NCBI GenBank assembly: GCA_023052935.1
Contig: CM041294.1
Coordinates: 100,261,616-100,325,615 of the forward strand
Source: Piezodorus guildinii
Lineage: Eukaryota > Arthropoda > Insecta > Hemiptera > Pentatomidae
Reading direction: 5' to 3'
DNA length: 64,000 nt
Shown piece by piece: positions 1 to 10,268 of this stretch; positions within the stretch are counted from its first letter, which is position 1, and every line of letters begins with the position of its first letter. Below the pieces are notes generated by a model. That model worked only from the letters and a program-made list of their open reading frames with translations. It made no database searches and was not told the origin of the DNA. The position numbers were made by a program, and so were the translations under genes.

Positions 1-62
1 GATGAAATTATTTTTAATGTCAATTATTAAATAATTTATCTTAAGACGAATAATGTTCGTTG

Positions 63-110
63 GTTTATTTATTTAACGTCACTTTATGCTACTGTGGCAA
101 TTCGTCGATG
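63..110 (-). repeat. 3'-end fragment of tRNA-derived SINE (SINE-1)
   Basis: Matches the distal part of the complete SINE-1 copy at 16824-17105: the shared stretch includes CGTCACTTTATGCTACT followed by a diverged AATCGGACGATG block. Only about 48 bp remain and the tRNA-like head is absent. Too short to say when or how it was truncated. Confidence 0.6.
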
Positions 111-112
111 AA

Positions 113-716
113 TGCATTAAATACTAAAATACTATTATACAGCTAGTAGTATAATCTGTTACAGCTTGAGATCTGTCAAACCTTTTAATATAAGACCCTC
201 TCCCCTCCTCCCATAGGGTCACTATGGATAGGAAAGATAAAAAATCCACTTTGTAGTTAACTACCGTTATCGCAAAGATACTTTCATAAGATTTTAGTTT
301 TAACAATTTTTATGGATAAAGTATTGTGTAAAAGGTCCTCATTTGTTAGTTTGTTTATTTTTTCCAATTTAACTATAACTCTGATTTTAACTAATTTCTT
401 GCTGCAAGGAAGCTTGTTACTTGTACAATTCCTAAACATTTATTAATGTTCATATTATTAAATAAATATTAAGTAAGATTCATTGTACTAAGCCAGTCTT
501 AAGATGCAGATTTAATTTATCTTTTTTGGAGAGCTCAAGGAGCTTTTGTCGTCTCAGACACCACATTTCTCTGATAATTATCAAAAGTTGACGTACGTTG
601 TGGTTTTTTGTCCATTAGGCTTTAAAAAAAGACCAAGACCAAGCAAGCTTAGGCCATAATTATTTGTTTGAATAATTCAGAAGATTTCTAAAATCAAAAA
701 AGCTATAAAAATTGGT
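113..716. other. Unassigned AT-rich sequence
   Basis: No coding signature, tRNA-like box or recognised repeat. The one small ORF on the minus strand (about 60 codons) has no recognisable motif and I do not accept it as a gene. Confidence 0.5.
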
Positions 717-749
717 CAATATATATATATATTACACACACACACACAT
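717..749. repeat. Compound (TA)n(CA)n microsatellite
   Basis: Alternating TA then CA dinucleotides read directly from the sequence. The 450 bp downstream (to about 1210) show nothing I can assign. Confidence 0.9.
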
Positions 750-1454
750 ATACTAAGGAACTTTAGTGTTTCTCGGACAATGGTTATTTATTGTAGCATA
801 TTATAATTAGTTAGATTAATTTCATGAAAAGGGACGGAAGTGTGTAACGGTAAGCCAGCGAAGCGCGCGCTATTTGATTTGATCAGTGAGTGTGCATAGA
901 TGTAGAGCTGGCTGGCCACCAGGTTGGTACTTAATACAACTGCTGAAGATAGAATACAATAAGTAAATCACTTATAGTCCGCTGTATTGGTTTATAATTG
1001 AGCGCTAATCGATTCACAAATTAGCTGGTTTATTTTTCAAACATTGCAAAACCACCTTCGGTATATTTTAAAACTTCTTTCTTTCAGGTTTAGAAGTAAA
1101 ATAAATTGCGATTATGTATTTCTTAGAAGGGAAAATAATTTCGATGGTGAATTGGTTGAGATACTAAATCATCAGGTTTTTCCCCATTTTTCGAGTAATC
1201 CCATCTTATAGAGGAGTGGCTCATAACTTGTGGTCTGCGGGCCGTTTGTCCAGGGGGTCCGCGAGATGTCATTGGGAATAATTTTGAATTACCTTAACGC
1301 GAAATATTTGTGAAGCTTTGGCTTTAAATAAAAATCACACTCTCTACACGGAAACATTTAAAATTCTAATAGCTCGTGTTTATTGCTACTGTTATAATTA
1401 CAACTTTAAAATGGGCCAATTTTCAACAATCTGAAAATAATAAGCTTAAAGAAT

Positions 1455-2363
1455 GCTGGTGTTCCTCAAGGCAGTATCCTAGGACCCTTTCTTTATTCAG
1501 TATATACAGCTAATATCCCAACCCATCCAAACACTTTCCTTTCTACCTTATGCTGATAACACGTGTGTGCTATCAGTAGATAATGATCCAGTTGCTGCCT
1601 CCCACACTCTTCAATCCCCCATCCGAGACCTGAAGTATGGTGCCAGAATTGGAGGATTAAAATTAATTCCTCCATATAAACTTTAACCTTCGACATTAAC
1701 CAATGACTTCCTGCCCTACAGTATCCTTTGATGACACTCCACTAGTGCCTGTTGAACAGATTCGGTACCGAGGACTCCACCTTGACAAACTTCTATCTTG
1801 GAATCCCCATACAAGACTGAAACGACGAGAAATTTACTCACGTTTTCGACTACTTCAACACTTACTGGACACACGCTTCAACCTCCTACTTAATTGCAAA
1901 AGATTTAATTACATGACTGTCATAAGGCCGATATGGACTTACGGAGTAGAGCTATGGGGCTCCACTAAACCATCGAATTCTTCTCGTATCCACTCCTTTC
2001 AATGCAAAATTCTTCGTAAAATCCTTGACGTTCCTTACTTTGTCACGAATAAGCTAATCCATAAAGACCTTATTGTTCCATATGTTACTGAATTAGCCCA
2101 AACGAGGTATCAAACATTCCATGGAAAACTCCATTCCCACTCTAACCCACTAGTTTCTATCCTATCATCCTCTTCGATTCCTAATAATCCTTCGAGGCGT
2201 CTTAAAAGAAGAAAGCCCCGAGACCTTCTTGTTAAGAATATTTTTAGAGTGCTGCCAACGGTTAGCGTCTCTACACGTATTAGATGTCAGTTTACTAAGT
2301 ACATCACATTAACTTGATGTATAAAAGTTGTAAATATCAAGAAATATGTTTAAAAAAAAGAAA
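1455..2363 (+). pseudogene. 5'-truncated Jockey RT copy, degraded
   Basis: C-terminal part of a non-LTR RT. It starts in the AGVPQGS motif that precedes the catalytic box, then runs through the thumb and the C-terminal PIWTYGVELWG region, ending with a short A-rich tail. It is the same family as the copy at 18172-19181 and lines up base for base over most of its length. The catalytic box is broken: one base is inserted before it and YADD has become ADN. A deletion follows near 1670-1690. The longest surviving frame is 1703-2317 (204 codons, RYRGLHLDKLL through RRLKRRKPRDLLV). Not functional. No clear TSD. Confidence 0.85.
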
Positions 2364-2389
2364 GATTATTTTTACTTTCACTTATTATA

Positions 2390-2596
2390 TATTAGCGTAA
2401 TTTTATACTATTGTGTTTATCGGACGATATTAAAGTGAAAGCTCTAAATTTTTCCTATCTAGGTTTAATTAGGATTTTTTTTAAACAAGTATCTGACTTA
2501 GCACAGGCTTTGGACCACCATATTACGTTCCCTCTGAAGGGTGGCATAACAAAGTATTTTTCACTCCACCAAAAAAAATTCTAGAGCCATGTGCCA
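2390..2596 (-). repeat. Partial SINE-1 copy
   Basis: Body of the same SINE as 16824-17105 (shared blocks TTATCGGACGAT, CCTATCTAGGTTTAATTAGG, GCACAGGCTT, GGACCACC), diverged. The tRNA-derived head (A and B boxes) is missing at the high-coordinate end. Confidence 0.65.
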
Positions 2597-2620
2597 AGTT
2601 CTACATTTAATGTTTGTTAT

Positions 2621-2621
<1 letters not shown>

Positions 2622-2697
<76 letters not shown>
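2622..2697. repeat. (TA)n microsatellite at LINE 5' junction
   Basis: About 37 TA units lie immediately inside the left TSD of the Jockey copy. In translation it gives a spurious IY repeat. Confidence 0.95.
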
Positions 2698-2700
<3 letters not shown>

Positions 2701-2701
2701 T

Positions 2702-3430
2702 CATGACATACCTTACAGCCCCAATATTCTAACAGCGACTTATGCCGACGACACGGCGATCTTAACAAAACATAAAATTGCAACCCACGCCTCAGAGATC
2801 CTACAACAACATCTAATAAAATTACATGACTGGTTCAAACTCTGGAAAATCCGATTGAATAATGACAAATCACACCATATCACCTTTACTCTTCGACATG
2901 ACACGAGTCCTCCCGTTTTCTTAGACAACACACAAATTCCACAGACGGACACTGTACATTATCTTGGTTTGACGTTTGACAGAAGAATGACTTGGGGCCC
3001 GCATATTAACCAAAAAAAGAAAACCCTTAACCAAAGACTGAGACTTCTTTACTCACTCTTTTCAAAACACTCGAAACTAAAACTTCGACAGAAATTAAAC
3101 ACCTATACTTACCTACTGAAACCTATTTGGACTTACGCATCACAGCTATATGGGACAGCTAAAAAGACTCACATTAACAAACTTCAAATCTTTCAGGCTA
3201 AAACGTTTAGAACAATTACAAAAGCACCGTGGTACGTTAGCAACATAACTTTACATACTGACCTTAAGATGCCAACCGTCAATGAGCACATACGGACACA
3301 CTACAAACGTTTCCACGACAAACTACAAGGTCACCCTAACACACTAATCAATGACATGGCCACAACACTCATGCCAGGAAATGCCTACAGAAGGCTGAAG
3401 AGGAGTTGGATGAGAGACCTTCTCCTTTAG
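2702..3430 (+). CDS. Jockey-type RT C-terminal fragment
   Basis: Open for about 242 codons from the edge of the (TA)n tract to a TAG. It holds the second catalytic box (TYADDTAIL), the following NDKSHHITFTL segment, the YLGLTFDRRMTW motif, the PIWTYASQLYG motif and the usual Jockey ending (RRLKRSWMRDLL). The N-terminal endonuclease and the fingers and palm upstream of YADD are absent, so the fragment cannot act alone. Motif spacing matches the intact C-terminus at 61434-63098. It is a different subfamily from the 18 kb copy. It is open but has no start of its own and is best read as a young dead insertion. Confidence 0.85.
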   Translation, partial: HDIPYSPNILTATYADDTAILTKHKIATHASEILQQHLIKLHDWFKLWKIRLNNDKSHHITFTLRHDTSPPVFLDNTQIPQTDTVHYLGLTFDRRMTWGPHINQKKKTLNQRLRLLYSLFSKHSKLKLRQKLNTYTYLLKPIWTYASQLYGTAKKTHINKLQIFQAKTFRTITKAPWYVSNITLHTDLKMPTVNEHIRTHYKRFHDKLQGHPNTLINDMATTLMPGNAYRRLKRSWMRDLLL

Positions 3431-3849
3431 TAATATACACTAATTTCATGCCAGGAGTAGGTACCGCTGGGTGCTGCTCTCTCTCATGCCTATCACGCCA
3501 TGTTTCTTAAAATTGACCGCACATTCACTGATTGTTCATTGTATTATTTACAGGTGTGAATAAAGATTTAAAGTTAAAAAAAAAAAAAAAAAAAAAAATG
3601 TTTGTTATTCATTGTTTCGCGGAATGAAGGAAACTCCAAGAACCTGGTTCTTTTTCCTTAATTTTCATTTCCTCTACTAGGCCATTTCTTGAATGCACGC
3701 AATTTACGTGATACGGTGCAGCTGATTAAAAATCTAGATAGTTACCTAACATTTGAGATTTAGTGCGTTCTTGCCTTTGAAATGATTTTGTATGATGGGG
3801 TCCGCGAAAATATATTTGTTGGGAATCGCCTATTAATTATTTTAGTGTG

Positions 3850-4733
3850 ACTAAATATCATCCTATCGAGTTATCCCAACGAAACATGGACTTCAGCATT
3901 ATCTTCGGAGCATAAATTATTTAACAACAATAAATTTTCTTATGTTTTCTCAAAATTTCATATATTACACATGGTTTCGAAACTTATATCGAAAAACCAG
4001 AAGGTATATCTTGAAGTTATACCTTCGTTAGGTGAGGGAACACCTTAAGTAGCACCTCGGATACTAGCAGTTATAATAACAAACCCTCCTTATCACAACG
4101 ACTCAGCTAACACCCAATCGATAGTAACGACTTCCAGAGATATCTTACCGTCAGCACTTCTTCCTTATAGCTCATTCTATGGCAGGATCTTTGGGATACC
4201 CTCTTAACAGGTGAAAAAGACTCATAATATGCCGGTTAGGGTTCCTCTAATGTTGCATTTTAAAATTAATACATAGTTTATCAGGCATAAGTCGGTATGT
4301 CTACTTGCAGTTGGGAAAAGTACTAATTTTGTAATATGAAGTATTTTAGCATATCTTCTTGATTGAATTTTTCGAATTATTTTTTTTTTACTTATATCTA
4401 TCTCTACATGAAATAAACTTTAACATTTTATATTTAGTTTTTATGAAAAATCCATTTAATTTTCTTAGAAGCATTTATTAACGATGTTATAGGAAAATGT
4501 CAATATTTGAATCACCATTAGAAGTTCCATGTTTCTGTAAATATACTTCTAGAAAATTAGTATTCGGTCACTTCTCTCCCACATCTATTTTTTCAACTGT
4601 GTTAATATTACTTTATTAATACCAAGAAGTGAACTCGTTTTTTTTTTAGTTAAAAGATTAGGGTTGTTTAATTGTTTTCATTTATTTACAAATTATAATA
4701 CACTTTAGAATTTTTTTTTTTACGTACCATTAA
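3850..4733. other. Unassigned AT-rich sequence
   Basis: No ORF, box or repeat that I recognise in this stretch, apart from homopolymer T runs near 4381 and 4640. Confidence 0.5.
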
Positions 4734-4735
4734 AA

Positions 4736-5335
4736 CTTTTTACTTTCACTTATCTATATATGGTTTATATAGTAAGGAAAGTATTGCGATCGTGAAAATT
4801 TTCGATTTCCAGTTTTCAACGAAAATAAAAGTTTTAGGGTCTCCTGAGTCCAAATAACCAAGTCCCTCAATATGGTCTGTGTGTGTGTGTGTGTGTGTGT
4901 GGTAAGTCCAGCGCGAAAACGAAAAATCTTATGAAACTGAAATTTCATATTTGAGACACCTATACGCCCGAGATGTTACAGCAACTTTTTCATAAAAATC
5001 GGCAGATCAGAAGAGCCACATTATACTATGCATTTTGCACCTATTTACGATTTTCTCAAAAAAACGGACCCAACGATTTTGATTAGACTTGCTATATCAA
5101 TGTAAAATTTAATGAGCTTTAATATCTTGTAGGTTTAGCTCTGATTGAAATAGACTGACAGGGCTTAAATGCCGATATTTCAAAATTTCTTCCTCGAAAG
5201 TACCTTTATTTTGTAGTTTTTAAGAAATTGGTCTTATCATCTGATTAGAATTGCTAAAATACAGGTAAATATTTAAGCTAAACGAATTCGATATCCAACT
5301 AAAGGAAGTAACTGCAAAAAATCCAATTCAAATCC
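4736..5335 (+). repeat. Family A repeat, 3'-truncated
   Basis: Starts with the family A terminal block TTACTTTCACTTA, a short TA-rich hairpin, then GTATTGCGATCGTGAAAATT, the (GT)n tract (4877-4901) and the CTGACAGGGCTTAAATGCCG block. It stops before the right terminal block. Complete copies are at 17235-18126 and 37350-38248. Confidence 0.85.
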
Positions 5336-5394
5336 ATTGTAATCCTTTTTTTAACAATTTGTTGCATTTCTAAATTTTTTAAAACTTCTTAAAT

Positions 5395-5694
5395 ATGCAA
5401 AATATTGCGGTCGTGAAAATTTTCTAATTTCAACGGAAATACACTTTTTAGGGTATCCTCACTCCAAATGACCAAGTTCCGCAAAAGGTCTGTGTGTGTG
5501 TGTGTGTGTGTGTGGCTTCATCATTTCATGGGATTTAATATCACTTAGGTTTCATTCTGATTGAAATAGTCTGACAGGGCTTAGACGCCGATAGTTTAAA
5601 TTTTCTTACTCTGAACTACCTTCAATTTTATAGATTTGAATAAATTAGGTATATCATCTTGTTAGCATTAATAAATTACGGCTAAATATGCAAG
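5395..5694 (+). repeat. Family A repeat, internal fragment
   Basis: Begins at ATATTGCGGTCGTGAAAATT, includes a (GT)n tract (about 5491-5514) and the TCTGACAGGGCTTAGACGCC block, and lies in tandem with the copy upstream. Both ends are missing. Confidence 0.8.
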
Positions 5695-6352
5695 TTGAGT
5701 GAGTCAGCCGATTGTAAAGAAAAAGTTGCTGTGAAACCTCGGCGTATAGTTTATAGTCAGATTTATACACAACGGCCCACTAATCTGCATATTTTGACAG
5801 ATCGTTCCTTATACGATCCTCAATCCTATGGAATTCTATTCCTCTTTCTATCCGTCACTCCAACTCTCTTCCTACATTCAAATCCCGCTTATTCATTCAT
5901 CTCATGACCACCAGTCAGAACAAAATTGTAATTGACACTATTTTATTCTATTTTCAACATATTTGCGTATGTCTGTTTTATATTAGTTTTAGTTAAATTG
6001 TTTATAAATATTTAAATGCTCTAAGACTCTAAAGTCCAATTTATATGTTATGACGATGTTATTCTAAAGGGACTTGTCCCAGAATAATAAAGAATTTATT
6101 TATTTATATTTGTCTCAAATATGAAATTTCAGTTTTGGCTCTAGACCTACCTCACACATACGCACGCACGCACACAAACACACACACACACACACACACA
6201 ATCACACAATACAGACCTTTTTCGCGGGACTTGGTTATTTGGACTCAGGGCACCGTAAAACCTGTATTTCCGTTAAAAACTGGAGTTCGAAAATTTTCAC
6301 GATCGGAATACTTTCTCTTACTAGATATATTATTTAAAGGGAAGTGAAAGGA
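5695..6352 (-). repeat. Family A repeat, reverse copy split by a LINE tail
   Basis: 5700-5762 matches the reverse complement of the family A interior (GCCGATT, GAAAAAGTTGCTGTGA, CCTCGGCGTATAGTT). The match resumes at about 6108 with CTCAAATATGAAATTTCAG, the (CA)n tract (6159-6200) and TTTCACGATCGGAATACTTT. The 345 bp between are a CR1-like tail. Confidence 0.8.
5763..6107 (+). mobile_element. CR1-like LINE 3'-end fragment
   Basis: Encodes the end of a CR1-type RT, then a 3' UTR ending GGGACTTGTCCCAGAATAAT and a (TTTA)n tail. The same tail is at 22225-22270 and, in reverse, at 55185-55240. It interrupts a family A copy. A precise TSD could not be drawn. Confidence 0.75.
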
Positions 6353-6820
6353 AAAATTGAATCCCTTTTCCCGTGGATCTTTTTCACATCTGAGTTGTCT
6401 CAATGCTTGTTCAAAATATTCAGATACTGATTGCAACAGACTTAATTATAGACTTAAAATATAGAACTTTATTCTTATTAAATGATACTAACACCCCCTC
6501 TCTCCTTCTTGGGTAGCTTTGCGTAATATACGTAATCTAATGGAGACGGTATATAGTAATCCCTTAAAGACTAAATTTCTCTAAGGATTATTCGTAACCC
6601 TAAGTGGTGTATTCATGGTTAGTAAGGGGATTTCTAAGCTGTTATTTGATGATAAGTTCAATTAATATTTTAAAGATTGAGAAGTAAAATTTTTAATGAT
6701 ATTTGGTTGATGGAAGCAATATCTTATTTATGATTTTTGTTTATAAATATTATTTTCCCATTTGAAATAATTAACCATTTCTTATTTTCAACAGCATCGA
6801 TTCCAAATTGGTGAATATGA
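6353..6820. other. Unassigned AT-rich sequence
   Basis: Nothing recognised between the reverse family A copy and the next family A fragment. Confidence 0.4.
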
Positions 6821-6824
6821 AAGT

Positions 6825-6880
6825 AGTACGATGACAATACTTTCTCTTACTACATATTTCTCATTTGTATAAATGAAAGT
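6825..6880 (-). repeat. Family A terminal fragment
   Basis: GACAATACTTTCTCTTACTA followed by TATAAATGAAAGTAATA matches the terminal hairpin end of family A in reverse orientation. Only about 55 bp remain. Confidence 0.6.
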
Positions 6881-8062
6881 AATACTAATTTAAGTTTAGT
6901 TTCATCAAACAGTAATCATAAAATACGCTGATCAATAATAAATGCTTAGTAAGATCTATTAGACAGAATGAGATAAATAACATTTATAGTACACTAAAAT
7001 GATGCTTTGTCACTGGACAGAAAATATGAAAGTTTTCTATTGTTCTCTAACTTAGATCCTAACAAGAAACTCAACTCTTGGAAAATCCATATAAGAGTCA
7101 TTTATGTGATGATAGTAAAATCTTGGATCGTATAGCTTTTCCTTTTTATCCCTGTATTCGATTCTCTTTGATTCACTTATATATCTTCTTTATTGAATTA
7201 TTACTTTTATTTCTATCATATCTTTCTTTAGGCACACAATACTTATCCTAGAATATTTACATTTATGATCTTGTTTCCTCTTTTCCCAAAATAATGTTTA
7301 AAAATGTACGGACTCATTTTATTACTAAAACTCCCTCATTGGCCATTATGACACGTAAGTACTCACACACACACACACACAACACACACATTCTCGACTT
7401 TTGAAAATTTATGTTTTCTTCGAGTCTCGAGGTTCAGTCAATAAATAAACAATTGTGTTTAGCCTACGTTTCGTAAATCTATTGTCCTTATATTCATGCA
7501 AATTTCAAATAATATCGTATCTGAGTGGATATTACATTCTGTTCTTTCGAAAATGGTAGGTTCTTTAGACATTAATATATAAAATGAGTTTGGAAATTAA
7601 AAGTAAGAATTAGTAAAATTAAGAATTTAATGTCTATGTTTATTACATTACAATAACATTAGAGAAGATTAAATCCATAGTACTGCCCTTTTATTTGAAT
7701 GACTATTGTATATTTTCGTATGTTTTCTAAGGTTTAGAGGTAGAACGTGTAATCTCTGCTAGATTTATTATAATATTTCGTTTTAGATATATGTTATTTA
7801 TTATAATGATTCTATAATCTATCATTATTTATTGGTATTTCTTCTGGAATCTGTTAAATATTGTTTTAAGGTGGCTTCTTTCAGTCGTTTATTAATCAAT
7901 TTGAGACAAAGTTTTAGGAAATTTACTTCGAAAATTAGGGAAAAAAACCTGCAACTTTTGGCACATATATATTAATGCTTTGATGCTTCTAGCATTTAAT
8001 TTTTTTTTTCCACAATCGAAGATTTTTTTTAACCTGTTATTGTTGTTTCAATAATAGGGATA
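6881..8062. other. Unassigned AT-rich sequence with (CA)n at 7359-7390
   Basis: A CA dinucleotide tract at 7359-7390 is the only defined element. No coding signal was found. Confidence 0.5.
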
Positions 8063-8113
8063 CTCACTACGTTTGCTATAGCATATTTTTTGTGCTATAG
8101 CAAACGTAGTGAG
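8063..8113. repeat. Perfect 21-bp inverted repeat (hairpin)
   Basis: Arms 8063-8083 and 8093-8113 are exact reverse complements around a 9-nt loop. The arm begins CTCACTACGTTTGCTATAGC. Outside the perfect part the flanks stay partly complementary (AGGGATA against AACCCCT). It could be two abutting transposon ends, a foldback, or a structured RNA; nothing nearby decides. Confidence 0.95.
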
Positions 8114-8399
8114 AACCCCTAATGTTGCATTTTTCGTCTATCGATGACTGCTTTTGGTTGTTTTCTTGTTCCAAAAATATCCTATAAAAACGGTCACTTA
8201 ATAATTTTAGATGAAATTCTACCTAAAATAAATAATAGTAATGAAAACAATAATAGATATATATGATTTGAAGGGGCATATGTACTTTTTAACTGTTCTT
8301 TAAGACGTGAAATCATCATTCTGGTTTATCTGAATGTTTAATACAAACAACCTCGTCATTTTCTAATTTTATCTCCTTATTAATTTAATCCAAACTACA

Positions 8400-9150
8400 T
8401 AACCTTGTGTTAATAAAAACCGGTAAACAAATAGGTCTCGAATTAAATACCGATAAGACGAAATATATGATTAGTTGCGGAAATGGTGGCGATCTTGATG
8501 ATATTAATATTTCAGGTCATACTTTTGAACACGTAGAGAAATTCAAGTATTTAGGTTCAATGATAACAAGAAAAAGTGAAATCCAGGAAGAAATAAAGTC
8601 CCGGTTAAAGGTGGGAAATGCGTGTTATTATTCAGTTGCTAAATTACTTAGCTCGCAGCTTCTGTCTAAAAACTTAAAGGTTAGAATTTATAAAACTATT
8701 ATTCTTCCAACGGTTCTTTACGGATGCGAAACGTGGCCGCTTACTTTGAAGGATGAACAACGGCTTAAGGTTTTCGAGAATAAGGTACTGCGTAAAATAT
8801 TTGGTCCGAAGAGAAATGAGGCCACTGGGGAATTTAGAAGGTTGCACAACGCGGAATTGCGGATTTTGTACCCTGTGAATATAATTTAGTTGATAGCATC
8901 GCGGAGACTCAAATGGGCGCGTAAAGTTGTTGGGCTTAGTGAGGAACGGATTTCGAGAAAGTTGGTATTCGCTGAACCGACTGGTAGGCGTCCGAAAGGT
9001 AGGCCGAAGCGTCGATGGGAGGATTGCATTAAGGCTGATCTCGGGGGCTTGGGCTTGACCGGTGAACATTGGATGAGTCTGTGCAGGCGAAGTTTGGTGG
9101 TATCGGCATCGAACCTTCGGGTTCGGTAAGCCTATTATTATTATTATTAA
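8400..9150 (+). pseudogene. RTE-type LINE RT C-terminus, 5'-truncated
   Basis: Reads from NTDKTKYM through the EHVEKFKYLGSMI motif, LPTVLYGCETW, RVFENKVLRKIFGP-like and ASRRLKWARKVVGL to GRRPKGRPKRRWEDC, the signature ending of RTE-clade RT. The only interruption is an in-frame TAG at 8887-8889. It ends in an ATT-repeat tail (9132-9150), as RTE elements do. The catalytic palm and the endonuclease are absent. The duplicate-free right flank makes the insertion site hard to define. Confidence 0.85.
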
Positions 9151-9918
9151 TTTAATCCACAAGTCTTTTAATTCATCGCTATTGCGTTATATGAAATTAG
9201 AAATTCTAAAATTGTAACAAAGGGTTGAATCTATAGTGGATTGAAAATAAATTTAAAACACTCTGAAGGCAAGAAAGGTTAATTGAAAATATGAAAGAAA
9301 TTGAAGCGTGTGTCCGATGATTTTTAGTTTTAAATGTACCTGTTATTCTTACCTGATTTTCTATTCAATGTTAGTAGAGTGGTTCTCAAAGAGAAAATTT
9401 ATCAGTTATAAAATTAAATTAAAATTTAACTTAATAAATTAAGAAATAAATAATTTTTTTTCCCGGTTGGCTTTTAATAAATGAAATTATTAAACATTAA
9501 TATTTTTCTCTACCAAAATTCTACGTTTCTGTTGTATTTACATACTTACTGTACAATTACAGATCTTTATTTTAGATAATTTTGCATGCTTTTGGTTAAT
9601 ATATAATATATATATTAATAGAAAGCAATCCAGTAAGTCATTATAACTAAAGTTGACAATAATTGGAAGGGGCCTGAGGCAACGTTCTTTATCTGGAGAA
9701 AAGATAGGGCCACTTCCTGGAAGTACAGCCTTCAGAAAATATTCTTATTCTCTGAATATTCTTATCATGGATGAAGGAGGACATTTTTATAGTTATCAAC
9801 GAAGAAACTGCAACAACCTTGCAAATAGTGCAGTGGCCTTCATTGCAATGAAGTGATGAATCTGGTAGAAATATATATGTATTTATTTACAAAAAAATAT
9901 TTTATAATGATTGTGTTT
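9151..9918. other. Unassigned AT-rich sequence
   Basis: A 67-codon plus-strand frame at 9653-9856 has no recognisable domain and no coding context. Nothing else was seen. Confidence 0.5.
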
Positions 9919-10120
9919 AGTTGACCGTTGAGAAATTAGATGAGGAAGATGGTTGGGGGTGCGGTCATTAGAGAGAAACACACATTAAAACTTGGTGATA
10001 TTTTAATTATGTGCCGACGTTTCGGCCAACATTGTGAGCCTTCATCAGGGTTGACTCTGATACGGTGTCTAACGAAGTCAAAATTATTTTAAAGTTAAAG
10101 GGTACAAAGGGTAAGTATCT
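9919..10120 (-). mobile_element. Penelope-like element terminal (pLTR) fragment
   Basis: Contains GACGTTTCGGCC and GCCTTCATCAGGG, the combination typical of PLE terminal repeats, and aligns with the end of the PLE at 14769 (shared TTAGTTGACCGTTGAGAA and GCGGTCATTA). No RT or GIY-YIG coding is attached. Strand is inferred from the 14.8-16.7 kb element. Confidence 0.65.
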
Positions 10121-10268
10121 GCCCTCAGGGCTTTTTTGACTCAAACTTGGGAAATCAGTTTGGTGTCAAATACAAATAATTCACCGACATTTTTAGCTTT
10201 TTAATTCAAACGGTTTCCGAGATTTTTTAAAAAACCTCTTTCTTCAATTTTTTTTGTATTTTTTATTG

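Larger units (their letters stand above)
2609..3609 (+). mobile_element. 5'-truncated Jockey copy with 13-bp TSD
   Basis: Direct repeats AATGTTTGTTATT at 2609-2621 and 3597-3609 bracket the insertion, which ends in a poly-A tract (about 3576-3598) after an AATAAA signal (3559-3564). Unusually, the first 75 bp after the left duplication are a (TA)n tract, and RT coding sequence begins directly after it. The TSD shows that the microsatellite lies inside the insertion. Confidence 0.9.
1212..3838. mobile_element. Possible old hAT-type element, ends only
   Basis: Left end reads GGAGTGGCTCATAACTTGTG followed by a GGTCTGCGGGCC block; right end reads GGGGTCCGCG... then TTGGGAATCGCC. In inverted orientation these resemble degenerate hAT ends of the CAGTGGTTCCCAA type. 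The interior is occupied by later insertions (two Jockey copies and a SINE). No transposase was seen and no 8-bp duplication could be confirmed, so this is tentative. Confidence 0.2.

Noticed and set aside
2591..2700. N-terminal IY-repeat protein segment
   Set aside because: It is the translation of the (TA)n tract fused to LINE coding by chance.
4860..4905. Telomeric repeat or Z-DNA regulatory site
   Set aside because: It is the (GT)n tract internal to family A and recurs in most of its copies.
8674..9162. 162-codon minus-strand frame
   Set aside because: Antisense to the RTE RT tail, which has clear motifs on the plus strand.
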